Source: Paractinoplanes tereljensis
Lineage (GTDB): Bacteria; Actinomycetota; Actinomycetes; Mycobacteriales; Micromonosporaceae
NCBI RefSeq assembly: GCF_016862435.1
Contig: NZ_BOMY01000055.1
Location: 248,001 to 312,000 of the forward strand
Length of the DNA stretch: 64,000 bases
Reading direction: 5' to 3'
In this document: positions 7,771 through 15,716 of the stretch, in pieces
Layout: each line of letters starts with the position of its first letter
Position numbering within the stretch: the first letter of the stretch is position 1
Position numbers and translations under genes: made by a program
Notes under the pieces: generated by a model
Told to the model about the DNA's origin: nothing
What the model saw: only the letters and a program-made list of their open reading frames with translations
The model's database searches: none

Positions 7771-9050
7771 TTCAAGCACCCTTCGATCGCATCCAGCAGC
7801 TGGGCCGCGTCCGCCCCGGAGTCCACGGCGTCGAACACCGCGGGCGCGGCCGGGCCGAGGTTGGCGGCGGCCTTGGTTCGCACGCCGGGGCCGGCCGCGT
7901 GGTCGACCACCGAGCGGTGCCCCTCGACGTCGAGGTCGCCGGGCGCGTCGGCCGGGACGCCCTCGGCGGGACCCGGGACCACGGTGATCCGGGCGGCCAG
8001 GTCGAGGATCTCGGGGCGGTCGAGGTGGTCGAACGTGTCCAGGTCGACCCGGCCGTCGATGATCATCGCGGCGACGACGAAGTAGACGCTGAACTTCGCC
8101 TCGTACGCGCTGCGCGGGGCGCGCTTGGCCGGTTCGGCCACGATCGGGATCGCGTCGGGGTGCAGCCGGATCGTCACGGTGGCCGGGGCCGCGCCGGCGA
8201 AGGCCCGGGCGGCGTCCAGCGAGGCGTGGCTGAGCTGGCAGCAGGGGTACGGCTTGACCGCGATCCCGGTCGCCGCCCAGCGGGTGCCGAGGCCGCCGAG
8301 CAGCACGTCGAGGTCGGGGGCACGGTCGGCCAGGGCCCGGTACAGGCCGTAGGTGCCGTCCAGCGCGCCGGCCGGGCCGGTGGCGCCGGCGGCGGCCAGG
8401 CGGGCGGCCAGGATGCCGTTGGCCACCGCCGTGCCGGGGTGCAGTTGCTTGGTACTGGCCGGGCTGTGCAGGAACTCGAGGAGGCCGCTCGCGCCGCTGG
8501 CGGCGATCCCGATCGCGGCCGTCATGGCCGGCTCGTCGAACCGGAGCAGCTTTCCGGCGACGACCGCGGCGGCGACCGGGCCGCAGATCGAGGTGGCGTG
8601 CAGGCCGCGCCGGTGGAAGCCGTGCGGCACGGCCGCGCCCAGCCGGCAGACCGTCTCCAGGCCGGCGACCAGCGCGGTGATCAGCTCTTCCCAGGCGGCG
8701 TCGGCGCCGACCGCGAGAGCGACCGGGACGGTCACCGCGCTCGCGTGCACCAGGCCGCCGGGGTGGGTGTCGTCGAAGTCGAGCGCGTGTACGGCGACCG
8801 CGTTGCCGAACGCGGCGGCCACCGCGCCGAGCCGCTCCCCGGTGAACAGCCGGGCCTCGGGCGGGCCGCCGAGGCTCGACGCCACGGTGAGAGCGGGATC
8901 GGCGGCGCCACGCCGGATGCCGGCCACCGCACAGCCGACCGCGTCGACCAGGTGCCGCCGGGCGGCATCGACGACATCGAGCGGAAGGTCCGCGTACCGC
9001 AGATCGGATGCCCAGCGGGCCAGGACGACGGCGGCGGGTTCACTGGTCAT
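7767..9050 (-). CDS. MmgE/PrpD family protein
   Basis: The 427-residue protein has the family hallmarks: DAVGCAVAG (about 37-45), HALDFDDTHPGG (about 88-99), then RRGLHATSICGP and KPYPCCQLSHASLD. PrpD-type enzymes dehydrate or hydrate methylcitrate-like acids; other members decarboxylate aconitate or act on methylated maleates and itaconates. A second, divergent copy lies at 42216-43598 in the same regulon, which suggests two related branched dicarboxylate substrates. It overlaps both neighbours by 4 bp. Confidence 0.9.
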   Translation of the reverse strand: MTSEPAAVVLARWASDLRYADLPLDVVDAARRHLVDAVGCAVAGIRRGAADPALTVASSLGGPPEARLFTGERLGAVAAAFGNAVAVHALDFDDTHPGGLVHASAVTVPVALAVGADAAWEELITALVAGLETVCRLGAAVPHGFHRRGLHATSICGPVAAAVVAGKLLRFDEPAMTAAIGIAASGASGLLEFLHSPASTKQLHPGTAVANGILAARLAAAGATGPAGALDGTYGLYRALADRAPDLDVLLGGLGTRWAATGIAVKPYPCCQLSHASLDAARAFAGAAPATVTIRLHPDAIPIVAEPAKRAPRSAYEAKFSVYFVVAAMIIDGRVDLDTFDHLDRPEILDLAARITVVPGPAEGVPADAPGDLDVEGHRSVVDHAAGPGVRTKAAANLGPAAPAVFDAVDSGADAAQLLDAIEGCLK

Positions 9051-10243
9051 GGGGTTTTTCCGAAAGCGCCGGCGGAGCGCAACGACGCCAGCCGGGGCTC
9101 GTCGTAGCCCAGCAGGCCGGCTACGTAGCCGAGGTCCTCGCCGCGGCGCGGCGCCCGGCGGTAGGCCGGCGGCTCGTCGCCGACCCGGACCGGCGAAGCG
9201 ACCTGTTTTACCGTTCCGTAGTAAGGGTGTTCGGTCTCGACGACCAGATCGCGGGCCAGGGTGTGTGGGTCGCGCAGGGCGGCGGCCACGTCGTTGACCG
9301 GGCCGCAGGGCACGCCGGCCGGTTCGAGCAGGGCCAGCCACTCGGCCGACGGCTTCGTCGCGAACGTGGTGTCCAGCAGCGAGAGCAGCTCGTCGGCGTG
9401 CTCGCGGCGGGTCGCGAAGGTGGCGAACTTCGGGTCGGTCAGCGCGGGCAGGTCGAGCACCTGGACCAGGCGCTGCCAGAACTTCTCCTTGGCGCAACCC
9501 ACCACGATCCAGCCGTCGGCCGACGGGAAGACCTGGAACGGTACGAGCGACGGGTGCGCGGAATGGTGGGTGCGGGCCGGGGTGAAGCCGGCGTTGAGGT
9601 GCCAGGCCGCCGGGTAGGTGAGCATGCCGATCGCGGTGTCGTAGAGGCTCACGTCGCAGTCCATGCCGACGCCGTCGCGGCGGGCCGCGTGCACGCCGGC
9701 CAGCAGGGCGATGGCCGCGACGAATCCGCCGGAGTAGTCCACCAGGGACAGGCCGGACTTGGTCGGCGGGCCGCCGGGCTCGCCGGTCAGCTCCATCCAG
9801 CCGGCCAGGCCCTGCAGGATGTAGTCGTAGCCGGGCTGCTTCGCCCGGGGACCGGTCATCCCGAAGCCGGTCAGCGAGCAGCAGACGACCGCCGGGTTGA
9901 GGTGCTTGAGCTGCGGATAGGTGATGCCGATTTTGGCCGGCACGTCGCCGCGCAGGTTGGAGTAGACGGCGTCGGCGGTGCGCACGAGGTCTTCGAACAC
10001 CTCGCGGCCGGCCGGGGTGGCCAGGTCCAGTGACAGCGAGCGCTTGCCGCGGTTGAAGGTCTCGAAGAACAGCGAGTCCTCGCCGTGGTTGTACGGGGGC
10101 ACGTAGCGGCCGACGTCGCCGCCGGACTGCGGCTCCTCGATCTTGATGACCTCGGCGCCCAGGTCGGCCAGGTGCACCGAGCCGAACGGGCCGGCGCCGT
10201 ACTGCTCGACCGCGATGATCCGGATGTCGGCGAGGGGTTTCAC
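9047..10243 (-). CDS. Family III CoA-transferase (CaiB/BaiF)
   Basis: A full-length (398 residues) family III CoA-transferase: the N-terminal LGAEVIKIEEP nucleotide-fold strand, then FFETFNRGKRSLSLDL. LVDYSGGFVAA carries the Asp that forms the aspartyl-CoA intermediate. It moves CoA between a carboxylic acid and an acyl-CoA donor, activating a substrate for the hydratase, dehydrogenase and aldolase genes of the same operon. It overlaps its neighbours by 4 bp on each side. It is one of three such transferases in the window. Confidence 0.93.
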   Translation of the reverse strand: MKPLADIRIIAVEQYGAGPFGSVHLADLGAEVIKIEEPQSGGDVGRYVPPYNHGEDSLFFETFNRGKRSLSLDLATPAGREVFEDLVRTADAVYSNLRGDVPAKIGITYPQLKHLNPAVVCCSLTGFGMTGPRAKQPGYDYILQGLAGWMELTGEPGGPPTKSGLSLVDYSGGFVAAIALLAGVHAARRDGVGMDCDVSLYDTAIGMLTYPAAWHLNAGFTPARTHHSAHPSLVPFQVFPSADGWIVVGCAKEKFWQRLVQVLDLPALTDPKFATFATRREHADELLSLLDTTFATKPSAEWLALLEPAGVPCGPVNDVAAALRDPHTLARDLVVETEHPYYGTVKQVASPVRVGDEPPAYRRAPRRGEDLGYVAGLLGYDEPRLASLRSAGAFGKTP

Positions 10244-11223
10244 GGGCGGCTCCCGACCAGTTCGAGGAGGCTCTTCTGGGCTTCCCGCACCTGGTCGGCG
10301 GGCAGGCCGTAGGAGGGCGGGGACAGCTTGATCGCGTCGGCCAGGCCGTCATATTCGGTTATGCGAGCGGCGCAGTGGGCCGGGGTGCCGGCGATCGTGT
10401 AGGCGTCGACCATCTCGTCGGGGATCAGGTCGCCGAGATCGTCGGCCGGGCGACCGGCGCGCAGCGCGGCGTTGGCTGCCGTGGTCACCGGTCCGAAGCC
10501 AGCCGCGCCGAACATGTCCGCGTAAGAACGGACCGAGGCGTAGAAGCCGACCACGTTGGCCGCGCGGCGGCGGGCGATCGCCGGGTCGGCGTCGACCGAG
10601 CAGCAGGCCGAGGCGACGATGTCGAGCTTGCGGGAGCCGGTCAGCACCGGCCGGATGCGGGTGCGCAGGTCGTCGGGCGGGCACAGCTCGTGGGAGATCC
10701 AGCCGTCGGCGATGGCGGCGGTGAGGCGGAGCATCGCCGGGCCCACCGCGGCCAGGTAGATCGGGATTTGGGGGCGGGCGGCCGGATAGGGCCGACGCCA
10801 GCCGCGGACCGCGATGGACCGGACGCCCTCGTGGGCGATCGGGTCTCCCCCGGCCTCCACCGCCCGGATGATCGCGACCGTGTCGCGCAGGCGGGGCACC
10901 GGCTTCTCGAAGTCGGCGCCGTGCCAGTCCTGGTTGAGCCGGGCCACCCCGGTGCCGAGGCCGAGGCGGAACCGGCCGCCGGACAGTTCGTCGAGGTCCA
11001 GGGCGGTCAGCGCGGTCAGCATCGCGCTGCGGGCGAAGGCGAGCGCGATGCCGGTGCCCACCCCGATGGTCTGCGTGCCGGCGGCGATCGCGGCGGCCAC
11101 CACCGGGGCACTGCGGTGCAGCTCGGGGGTCCAGGCGACGCCGGCCCCGGCGGCCTCGGCGGCCCGGGCCGCGTCGACCAGCTCGGCGAGCGTCGCACCC
11201 CAGGGCTGCACGTCCAGCCTCAT
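10240..11223 (-). CDS. LLM-class (F420-type) luciferase-like oxidoreductase
   Basis: The 327-residue TIM-barrel protein has the luciferase-like pattern AARAAEAAGAGVAWTPE, GTGIALAFARSAM, LDELSGGRFRLGLGTG and RPQIPIYLAAVGP. These match the F420-dependent class common in actinomycetes (FGD/Rv-type), but FMN use cannot be excluded. It could reduce or oxygenate an intermediate; the substrate is not visible from sequence. It overlaps the upstream MaoC gene and the downstream CoA-transferase gene by 4 bp each. Confidence 0.88.
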   Translation of the reverse strand: MRLDVQPWGATLAELVDAARAAEAAGAGVAWTPELHRSAPVVAAAIAAGTQTIGVGTGIALAFARSAMLTALTALDLDELSGGRFRLGLGTGVARLNQDWHGADFEKPVPRLRDTVAIIRAVEAGGDPIAHEGVRSIAVRGWRRPYPAARPQIPIYLAAVGPAMLRLTAAIADGWISHELCPPDDLRTRIRPVLTGSRKLDIVASACCSVDADPAIARRRAANVVGFYASVRSYADMFGAAGFGPVTTAANAALRAGRPADDLGDLIPDEMVDAYTIAGTPAHCAARITEYDGLADAIKLSPPSYGLPADQVREAQKSLLELVGSRP

Positions 11224-11681
11224 GCCGCGGGACCGTGGCCCTGCTTGTAGACGAGCATCGACCGGCGCCAGGTGATGACGTCGGCCCCGTCCTGGTTGAA
11301 GCCGGTGGTGTGGCAGGTGACGATCCCGGCGTACGGCCGAGATCGTGATTCTCTCTTCGACAGCACCGTGGATCGCGCGTAGATCGTGTCGCCGACGAAC
11401 ACCGGGTTGGGCATCCTGATCTCTTCCCAGCCCAGGTTGGCGAACGCGTGCTGACTGATGTCGAGCACCGACAGCCCGGTCACGATGGCGACCGTGAGCG
11501 TCGAGTTGACAAGCAGTTTCTGGTACGGGGTCCCGGCGGCGTAGTCCGCGTTGAAGTGGGACTGGTTGGTGTTCATCGTGAGCAACGTGAACCAGGTGTT
11601 GTCCGCTTCGGAGACGGTCCGGCCGAAGGGATGCCGGTACTCGTCACCGACCACGAAACCTTCGAAGTATCGGCCGACCAT
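11220..11681 (-). CDS. MaoC family dehydratase, first gene of the 11-gene operon
   Basis: The 153-residue protein resembles mesaconyl-CoA/beta-methylmalyl-CoA hydratase-type MaoC proteins: MVGRYFEGFVVGDEYRHP at the N-terminus, TVSEADNTWFTLLTMNTNQSHFN (Asp and His of the active site at about residues 25-48), and VFVGDTIYARSTVLSKRESRSRP. It should hydrate an enoyl-CoA or dehydrate a hydroxyacyl-CoA. The start at 11681 lies 21 bp from the nearest operator half-site, and all downstream genes to 2553 overlap or abut, so this gene is the operon head. Confidence 0.85.
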   Translation of the reverse strand: MVGRYFEGFVVGDEYRHPFGRTVSEADNTWFTLLTMNTNQSHFNADYAAGTPYQKLLVNSTLTVAIVTGLSVLDISQHAFANLGWEEIRMPNPVFVGDTIYARSTVLSKRESRSRPYAGIVTCHTTGFNQDGADVITWRRSMLVYKQGHGPAA

Positions 11682-11701
11682 GCCGAGGACGCTAACCCAT
11701 T

Positions 11702-11727
11702 GTTTCCCACAGCGGAATAGTGTTTCC
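11702..11727. promoter_or_regulatory. Regulon operator F (three half-sites), divergent 11681/11736
   Basis: GTTTC begins at 11702, a weaker GGAAT at 11714 and GTTTC at 11722, spaced exactly 12 and 8 nt as in the stronger operators of this window. It lies in the 54-bp gap between the MaoC operon (minus) and the membrane protein gene (plus), so it could control both. The central half-site is degenerate, which lowers confidence. Confidence 0.6.
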
Positions 11728-11735
11728 ATTACGAC

Positions 11736-12419
11736 ATGCTCGACGCGTTCCTCTACCTGCACATCGTGCTGATGGTCTTCTGGCTCGGTGGCGACCTCGG
11801 CGTGTTCTACTCCAGCCGGTTCGTCATCGACCCGAGCCTGACCCCGGCCGCCCGCCTGACCGCGCTGAAGATCATGAGCGGTCTCGACCTCGGCCCGAAG
11901 ATCTGCCTGATCCTCTTCCTGCCCAGCGGGCTCACCCTGATCTCGCTGGACGCGCACGGGGCCGATCTGTTCGGACTCAAACTGCTGCTCGCGCCGATCT
12001 GGGCCGGCGCGTTCGTCTGGGTCTGGCTGATGTACACCGATCACCACGCGCCCGGGAAGCACCCGCTGGTCAAGCGGATCGACTGGGTCATCCGGATCGC
12101 GGTGATCGCGGGCATGACCGGGGCCGGCCTCTACACGCTCATCGCGTCGGAGCCGTTCGGCGTCACCACCAATCCGCGCTGGCTGGGCGCCAAGGTGCTG
12201 CTGTACTCACTGGCGATCGCGGCCGGCCTGGGCATCCGGCGGACGCTGCGGCCGTTCGGCGCCGCCTTCGGCCAGGTCATGGCCGGCTCCGCCGGGCCGG
12301 AGACGGAATCCGTGCTCCGGCGGAGCGTCAACGGCTGCCTGCCGTACGTCTGGGCGATCTGGATCTCGGTCCTTCTGGCCGGGCTTCTCGGCGTGGCCAA
12401 GCCGTTCGCGAACCTTTAG
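11736..12419 (+). CDS. Integral membrane protein (CopD/DUF2269-like topology)
   Basis: The 227-residue protein has about six hydrophobic segments. The N-terminal helix contains LHIVLMVFWLGGDLGVFY with an in-membrane His, an arrangement seen in CopD/DUF2269/HemJ-like b-type cytochrome-related membrane proteins. A second His-containing loop reads TDHHAPGKH. No enzymatic motif is certain. It is divergent from the 11-gene operon with an operator between them, so a membrane redox or transport role within the regulon is possible. Its stop overlaps the convergent IclR gene by 4 bp. Confidence 0.7.
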   Translation: MLDAFLYLHIVLMVFWLGGDLGVFYSSRFVIDPSLTPAARLTALKIMSGLDLGPKICLILFLPSGLTLISLDAHGADLFGLKLLLAPIWAGAFVWVWLMYTDHHAPGKHPLVKRIDWVIRIAVIAGMTGAGLYTLIASEPFGVTTNPRWLGAKVLLYSLAIAAGLGIRRTLRPFGAAFGQVMAGSAGPETESVLRRSVNGCLPYVWAIWISVLLAGLLGVAKPFANL

Positions 12420-13237
12420 CCGGCCGGTGCCTCGTAGCCCAGCTGGGCGGAGAGCCGGGCGCCGGCCGCCAGGAGGTCGTCGACCACCTGCGAGCCCGGC
12501 TCCGGCTTGAACCGCAGGGCCGGCCCGGCCACGCTGATCACCGCCACCACGTGCCCGTCGTGATCGAAGATCGGGACGGCCACCGAGGCGGCGCCGGCCT
12601 GCCGCTCGCCCAGCGAGGTGGCGTACCCCCGTTTGCGAATGGTGGCCAGCTCCTTGCGCAGCTTGGCCGGGTCGGTGATGGTCTTGTCGGTCACCGACTC
12701 GAGCGGGTGCCGGGTCAGGTAGGCCTCCAGCTCGACGTCGGGCACCCAGGCCAGGAACGCCTTGGACGAACCGCCCGCGTGCAGCGGGAACGGGATGCCG
12801 AGGCTGACCTCCAGGCGCAGCTCCTGATCGGGGACGACCTGGTCGGCGTAGAGCCGGGTGTCGCCGCGGCGCAGGGACAGCGTGGCCGTCTCGTGGGTGC
12901 GCTCGGAGAGCCACCGGAGCTCGGGGGCGGCCATCGCGCGGACGTCCGTGCGGGCCAGGTAGGCCCGGCCCAGCGCCACCGCCGCGTGCCCCAGCGCGTA
13001 GCGCCGGGTGGTGGTGTCGAGGGTGATCAGCTCGCGGCTGCGCAGCGCGGTCAGGATGCGGTGCACGGCGGCCTTGGTGAGCCCGAGAGCGGACGCGATC
13101 TCGGTGACACCCAGGTCGGACTGCTCGGTGCGACCGAAGTAGAGCAGAACGTCCATGGCGCGCTCGACCGCGGCGACGGAGCGCGACTGGCTCTCGTCCT
13201 CGGCCGGGGCGCCCGCGGGCGTGGAACGGACTGGCAC
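12416..13237 (-). CDS. IclR-family transcriptional regulator, likely regulator of the window-wide regulon
   Basis: The 273-residue protein has an N-terminal winged helix (SVAAVERAMDVLLYFG then LGVTEIASALGLTKAAVHRIL) and a C-terminal IclR effector domain (LRLEVSLGIPFPLHAGGSSKAFLA, RKRGYATSLGE, VAVPIFDHDGHVVAVISVAGP). I chose the GTG at 13237, preceded at 5 nt by GGGGGAG; the frame is open to 13300 but without a comparable ribosome site. IclR proteins (IclR, KdgR, AllR) bind palindromes of GGAAA/TTTCC or GAAAC/GTTTC type. That is the pattern repeated ten times in this window, including two copies in this gene's own promoter region, so autoregulation is likely. Confidence 0.92.
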   Translation of the reverse strand: MPVRSTPAGAPAEDESQSRSVAAVERAMDVLLYFGRTEQSDLGVTEIASALGLTKAAVHRILTALRSRELITLDTTTRRYALGHAAVALGRAYLARTDVRAMAAPELRWLSERTHETATLSLRRGDTRLYADQVVPDQELRLEVSLGIPFPLHAGGSSKAFLAWVPDVELEAYLTRHPLESVTDKTITDPAKLRKELATIRKRGYATSLGERQAGAASVAVPIFDHDGHVVAVISVAGPALRFKPEPGSQVVDDLLAAGARLSAQLGYEAPAG

Positions 13238-13290
13238 AGAAACTCCCCCGGAACAGATTCGGAACAAACCTTGCCGGAAGCCTAGCCTGC

Positions 13291-13317
13291 GATTTCGCAC
13301 AGCGAAACGCTGTCCCG
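13291..13317. promoter_or_regulatory. Regulon operator E, near the iclR-type gene
   Basis: CGAAACGCTGTCCCG at 13303-13317 matches the operator consensus except in the right arm, and ATTTC at 13292 provides the third half-site 12 nt from GAAAC. It lies 54 bp upstream of the regulator start and about 55 bp, five helical turns, from operator H. Confidence 0.65.
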
Positions 13318-13325
13318 CCCAACGA

Positions 13326-13354
13326 TTGACAGCGGTACGGCCCGTCGTTACCGT
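13326..13354 (+). promoter_or_regulatory. Promoter of the 13393-20578 operon
   Basis: TTGACA at 13326-13331 and TACCGT at 13349-13354 are separated by 17 bp, a good actinobacterial sigma-A-type pair (TTGACA / TAnnnT). The predicted transcription start falls near 13361, inside operator H, which fits repression by blocking initiation. Confidence 0.75.
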
Positions 13355-13357
13355 TCT

Positions 13358-13383
13358 GGAAACGGCGTTTCCATAGACGAAAC
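13358..13383. promoter_or_regulatory. Regulon operator H (perfect palindrome plus third half-site)
   Basis: GGAAACGGCGTTTCC at 13358-13372 has perfect six-base arms; GAAAC at 13379 is spaced 12 nt from GTTTC at 13367. It overlaps the predicted transcription start of the flavin reductase operon and lies 120 bp upstream of the divergent regulator gene. Confidence 0.85.
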
Positions 13384-13392
13384 GAGGGTCTT

Positions 13393-14436
13393 GTGCCGGT
13401 CGACAGCACCACGTTCCGCACCGTCCTCGGACAGTGGCCGAGCGGCGTGTGCGTGGTGACCACCGTCGGCGCGCACGGCGCGCACGGGATGACCGCGTCG
13501 TCGTTCTCCTCGGTCAGCCTCGACCCGCCATTGATCTCGGTCTGTCTCGGCAATCATCTCCCCAGCCGCACGCTGCTGGAATCGGCCGGAAAGTTCGCCA
13601 TCAGCTTCCTCGGGAAGGACCAGGCGCACATCGGCCGGCGGTTCGCCGGGCAGAACCCGGAGGTCACCGACCGGTTCGCCGGTCTCGACTGGACGATGAC
13701 GCCGAACGGATGCCCGGTGCTCAGCGACGCGGTGGCCTGGCTGGACTGCCGGGTCGCGCACACCTACCCGGGCGGCGACCACACCATCTTCGTGGGCGAG
13801 GTGACCGAGGCGGCCCTGCCCCGGGTCACCGCTCCCCTGCTGTTCCATTCGCGCACCTGGGGCCAGGTCGCCGACCCGCTGCCGTCGTCGATCCAGCTCA
13901 GCGTGGACGTCGCGGACGACGATCCGCTCGCCCAGGAGTTGCGCGGGCGCGGCGCGCGGGTGCGCGGCGACCACACCGAGTTCACCGTCGCCGCCGACGG
14001 TACCGGCCTGCCGTCGGCCGACTGGATGGCGGCGGCCAAGCTGACCGGCGGCTGCGTCATCGGTTACGTGTCCGACGCGTTCGACCCGGCCCGGGAAGCC
14101 GAGGTCTTCGCCACCGTGGACGCGCTGGCCGCGCTCGGCTGCGACGAGATCGGGCTGGCCGAGGGCGTTCCCGCCTCCCCGCTGCAGGTCCGCCGGGTAT
14201 TGCAGGACGCCAAGGTCCGGGCCCGACCGGCCGCGCTGCGCGTCCGGCTCGCCGGCGACCACAGTCTCGCCCTGGTCAACGCGCTGGTCGCGATGAAGAG
14301 CGGCGTCACGCACTTCGACACGGTCGCCCCCGGCTCCGGCAGCGCCGGCCTGCCGCTCGGCGACCTGCTCCACCTGTCCCGCCAACTCGAGGTGGCCGGC
14401 CCCATCGAACCCGACCTCGCTCATCTCAGGGAGTGA
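13393..14436 (+). CDS. Flavin reductase domain fused to a degenerate HMG-CoA-lyase-like domain
   Basis: Residues about 1-165 are a flavin reductase domain of the HpaC/ActVB type (FRTVLGQWPSGVCVVTT, GMTASSFSSVSLDPPLISVCL, FAISFLGKDQ), which supplies reduced FMN or FAD to a monooxygenase. Residues about 210-345 follow the second half of HMG-CoA lyases (ALGCDEIGLAEGVP, then a segment aligning with HFHNT, then GVTHFDTVAPGSGSAG). The metal-binding His-x-His and the catalytic Cys are absent, so this half is probably structural. The GTG start has GAGG 5-8 nt upstream. As head gene of a six-gene operon, it likely serves the adjacent acyl-CoA-dehydrogenase-fold enzyme. Confidence 0.82.
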   Translation: MPVDSTTFRTVLGQWPSGVCVVTTVGAHGAHGMTASSFSSVSLDPPLISVCLGNHLPSRTLLESAGKFAISFLGKDQAHIGRRFAGQNPEVTDRFAGLDWTMTPNGCPVLSDAVAWLDCRVAHTYPGGDHTIFVGEVTEAALPRVTAPLLFHSRTWGQVADPLPSSIQLSVDVADDDPLAQELRGRGARVRGDHTEFTVAADGTGLPSADWMAAAKLTGGCVIGYVSDAFDPAREAEVFATVDALAALGCDEIGLAEGVPASPLQVRRVLQDAKVRARPAALRVRLAGDHSLALVNALVAMKSGVTHFDTVAPGSGSAGLPLGDLLHLSRQLEVAGPIEPDLAHLRE

Positions 14437-14441
14437 CCTCC

Positions 14442-15716
14442 ATGGCCGACCGATTGACCGGCGAACGTCTCGTGAACGACATGACGGTCGACGAGAAGAG
14501 CCGGGCCGCGCTCGTCGAACAGGTGCTGCCGGTGCTGCGGGCGAAAGCCGAGCAGGCCGACGCCGACGGCGCGTTCCCGATGTCGCACATCGAGCTGCTG
14601 CGTGACGCCGGCCTGATGGGGCTGATCGTCCCCGAGGAGTACGGCGGCCTCGGCGGCACGCTGCGCGACCTGGCCGCCGCCACCTACGCGATGGGCACCG
14701 CCTGCCCGTCCACCGCGCTGTCGTTCTTCTTCCACAACACCTCCGCCTCGCGCGGCCTGCTGCCCCTCGAAGCGATCGAGTCGGGGCTGTTCGCCGACGA
14801 GGAAATACCGGTGGTGCGGGCGTTCGCCGAGAAGGTGCTGCGGCTGATGTCCGGCGGCACCTGGCTGGCCAACTTCGCCAGCGAGTCGGTGAAGAGCAGC
14901 AGCGCCAACATCGCCATCGCCACCACGGCCGTCGCGGTCGACGGCGGCTGGGAGCTGACCGGCGAGAAGTCGTTCGGGTGCGCCACCGGCGTCGCCGACT
15001 ACTACCTGGTGACCGCGCGCCTCGACGGCTACGAGACGGCCGACGGGCTGACCATGTTCCTGGTGCCCCGGGACGCGGCCGGGGTCACCGAGCGGCCCCA
15101 GTGGGACGGCCTCGGCATGCGGGGCAGCGCCAACCACGGCATCAAGCTGAACCGGGTGTTCATCCCGGCCGACGACGCGCTCGCCGTGCCCGGCGCGTTC
15201 GTGAAGATGCTGCAGTGCAGCCGGGGCAGCTTCGTCGGCAACCAGCTCGCCATCACCGCCGTCTACGTCGGGGCGGCGCAGGGCGTCTACGACGACACCC
15301 TGGACCGGCTGACCCGCAAGACGTTCGCCGACACCGGCAAGTCGATCGCCGAATCGCCGATGCACCAGGTCATCATCGGCGACATGACCGAACGACTGGA
15401 AACGGCGTATCTCTGGCTGCGCCGCCAGCTGCTGCTGGAGACGTGCGAGCCGCCGATCGCCACCAAATCCGAGGTGTACGCGCAGTGGCGGATCGCCAAG
15501 GGCTCGATCTGCCAGGCCGCGTTCGACGTGGCGATGGGCGCGTTCAAGGCGTCCGGCACGTCCAGCGCGACAATGAACGGCGTGGTCGGACGGGCCGTGC
15601 GGGACCTGGCGATGGGCCTGGTCATGACGTTCCCGCCGGAGCGCGGGCGCCTGGAGGCGGCGTCGGTCATCACCAGCAACAAGGCGAACGAGCTGTTCGC
15701 GAGCGTGAAGGTGTGA
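14442..15716 (+). CDS. Acyl-CoA-dehydrogenase-fold flavoprotein, probably an FMNH2/FADH2-dependent monooxygenase
   Basis: The 424-residue protein has the dehydrogenase fold (LIVPEEYGGLGGTLRD, GEKSFGCATGVADYYLV, DGLGMRGSANHG). The C-terminal region, from VVGRAVRDLAMGL on, lacks the EGTxxIQ motif that carries the usual catalytic Glu. Together with the adjacent flavin reductase this resembles two-component oxygenases such as HsaA/HsaB or DszC/DszD rather than a true dehydrogenase. It would insert oxygen into an aromatic or heterocyclic intermediate; the substrate is unknown. AGGGAG precedes the ATG. Confidence 0.8.
   Translation: MADRLTGERLVNDMTVDEKSRAALVEQVLPVLRAKAEQADADGAFPMSHIELLRDAGLMGLIVPEEYGGLGGTLRDLAAATYAMGTACPSTALSFFFHNTSASRGLLPLEAIESGLFADEEIPVVRAFAEKVLRLMSGGTWLANFASESVKSSSANIAIATTAVAVDGGWELTGEKSFGCATGVADYYLVTARLDGYETADGLTMFLVPRDAAGVTERPQWDGLGMRGSANHGIKLNRVFIPADDALAVPGAFVKMLQCSRGSFVGNQLAITAVYVGAAQGVYDDTLDRLTRKTFADTGKSIAESPMHQVIIGDMTERLETAYLWLRRQLLLETCEPPIATKSEVYAQWRIAKGSICQAAFDVAMGAFKASGTSSATMNGVVGRAVRDLAMGLVMTFPPERGRLEAASVITSNKANELFASVKV

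Noticed and set aside
2553..11681. Possibility that the 11-gene operon is a cholesterol side-chain cluster.
   Set aside because: No steroid ring-degradation genes are visible, and the operator and linked genes point to another substrate; only the enzyme module is similar.
11220..12062. Longer 280-residue reading frame for the MaoC gene starting at 12062.
   Set aside because: The upstream 127 residues are antisense to the membrane protein gene and unlike MaoC proteins; the family-typical start is at 11681.
15399..15413. GGAAACGGCGTATCT inside the acyl-CoA-dehydrogenase-like gene, close to the operator consensus.
   Set aside because: It lies deep in coding sequence with no nearby start, and the bases are explained by the codons for LETAYL; treated as a chance match.
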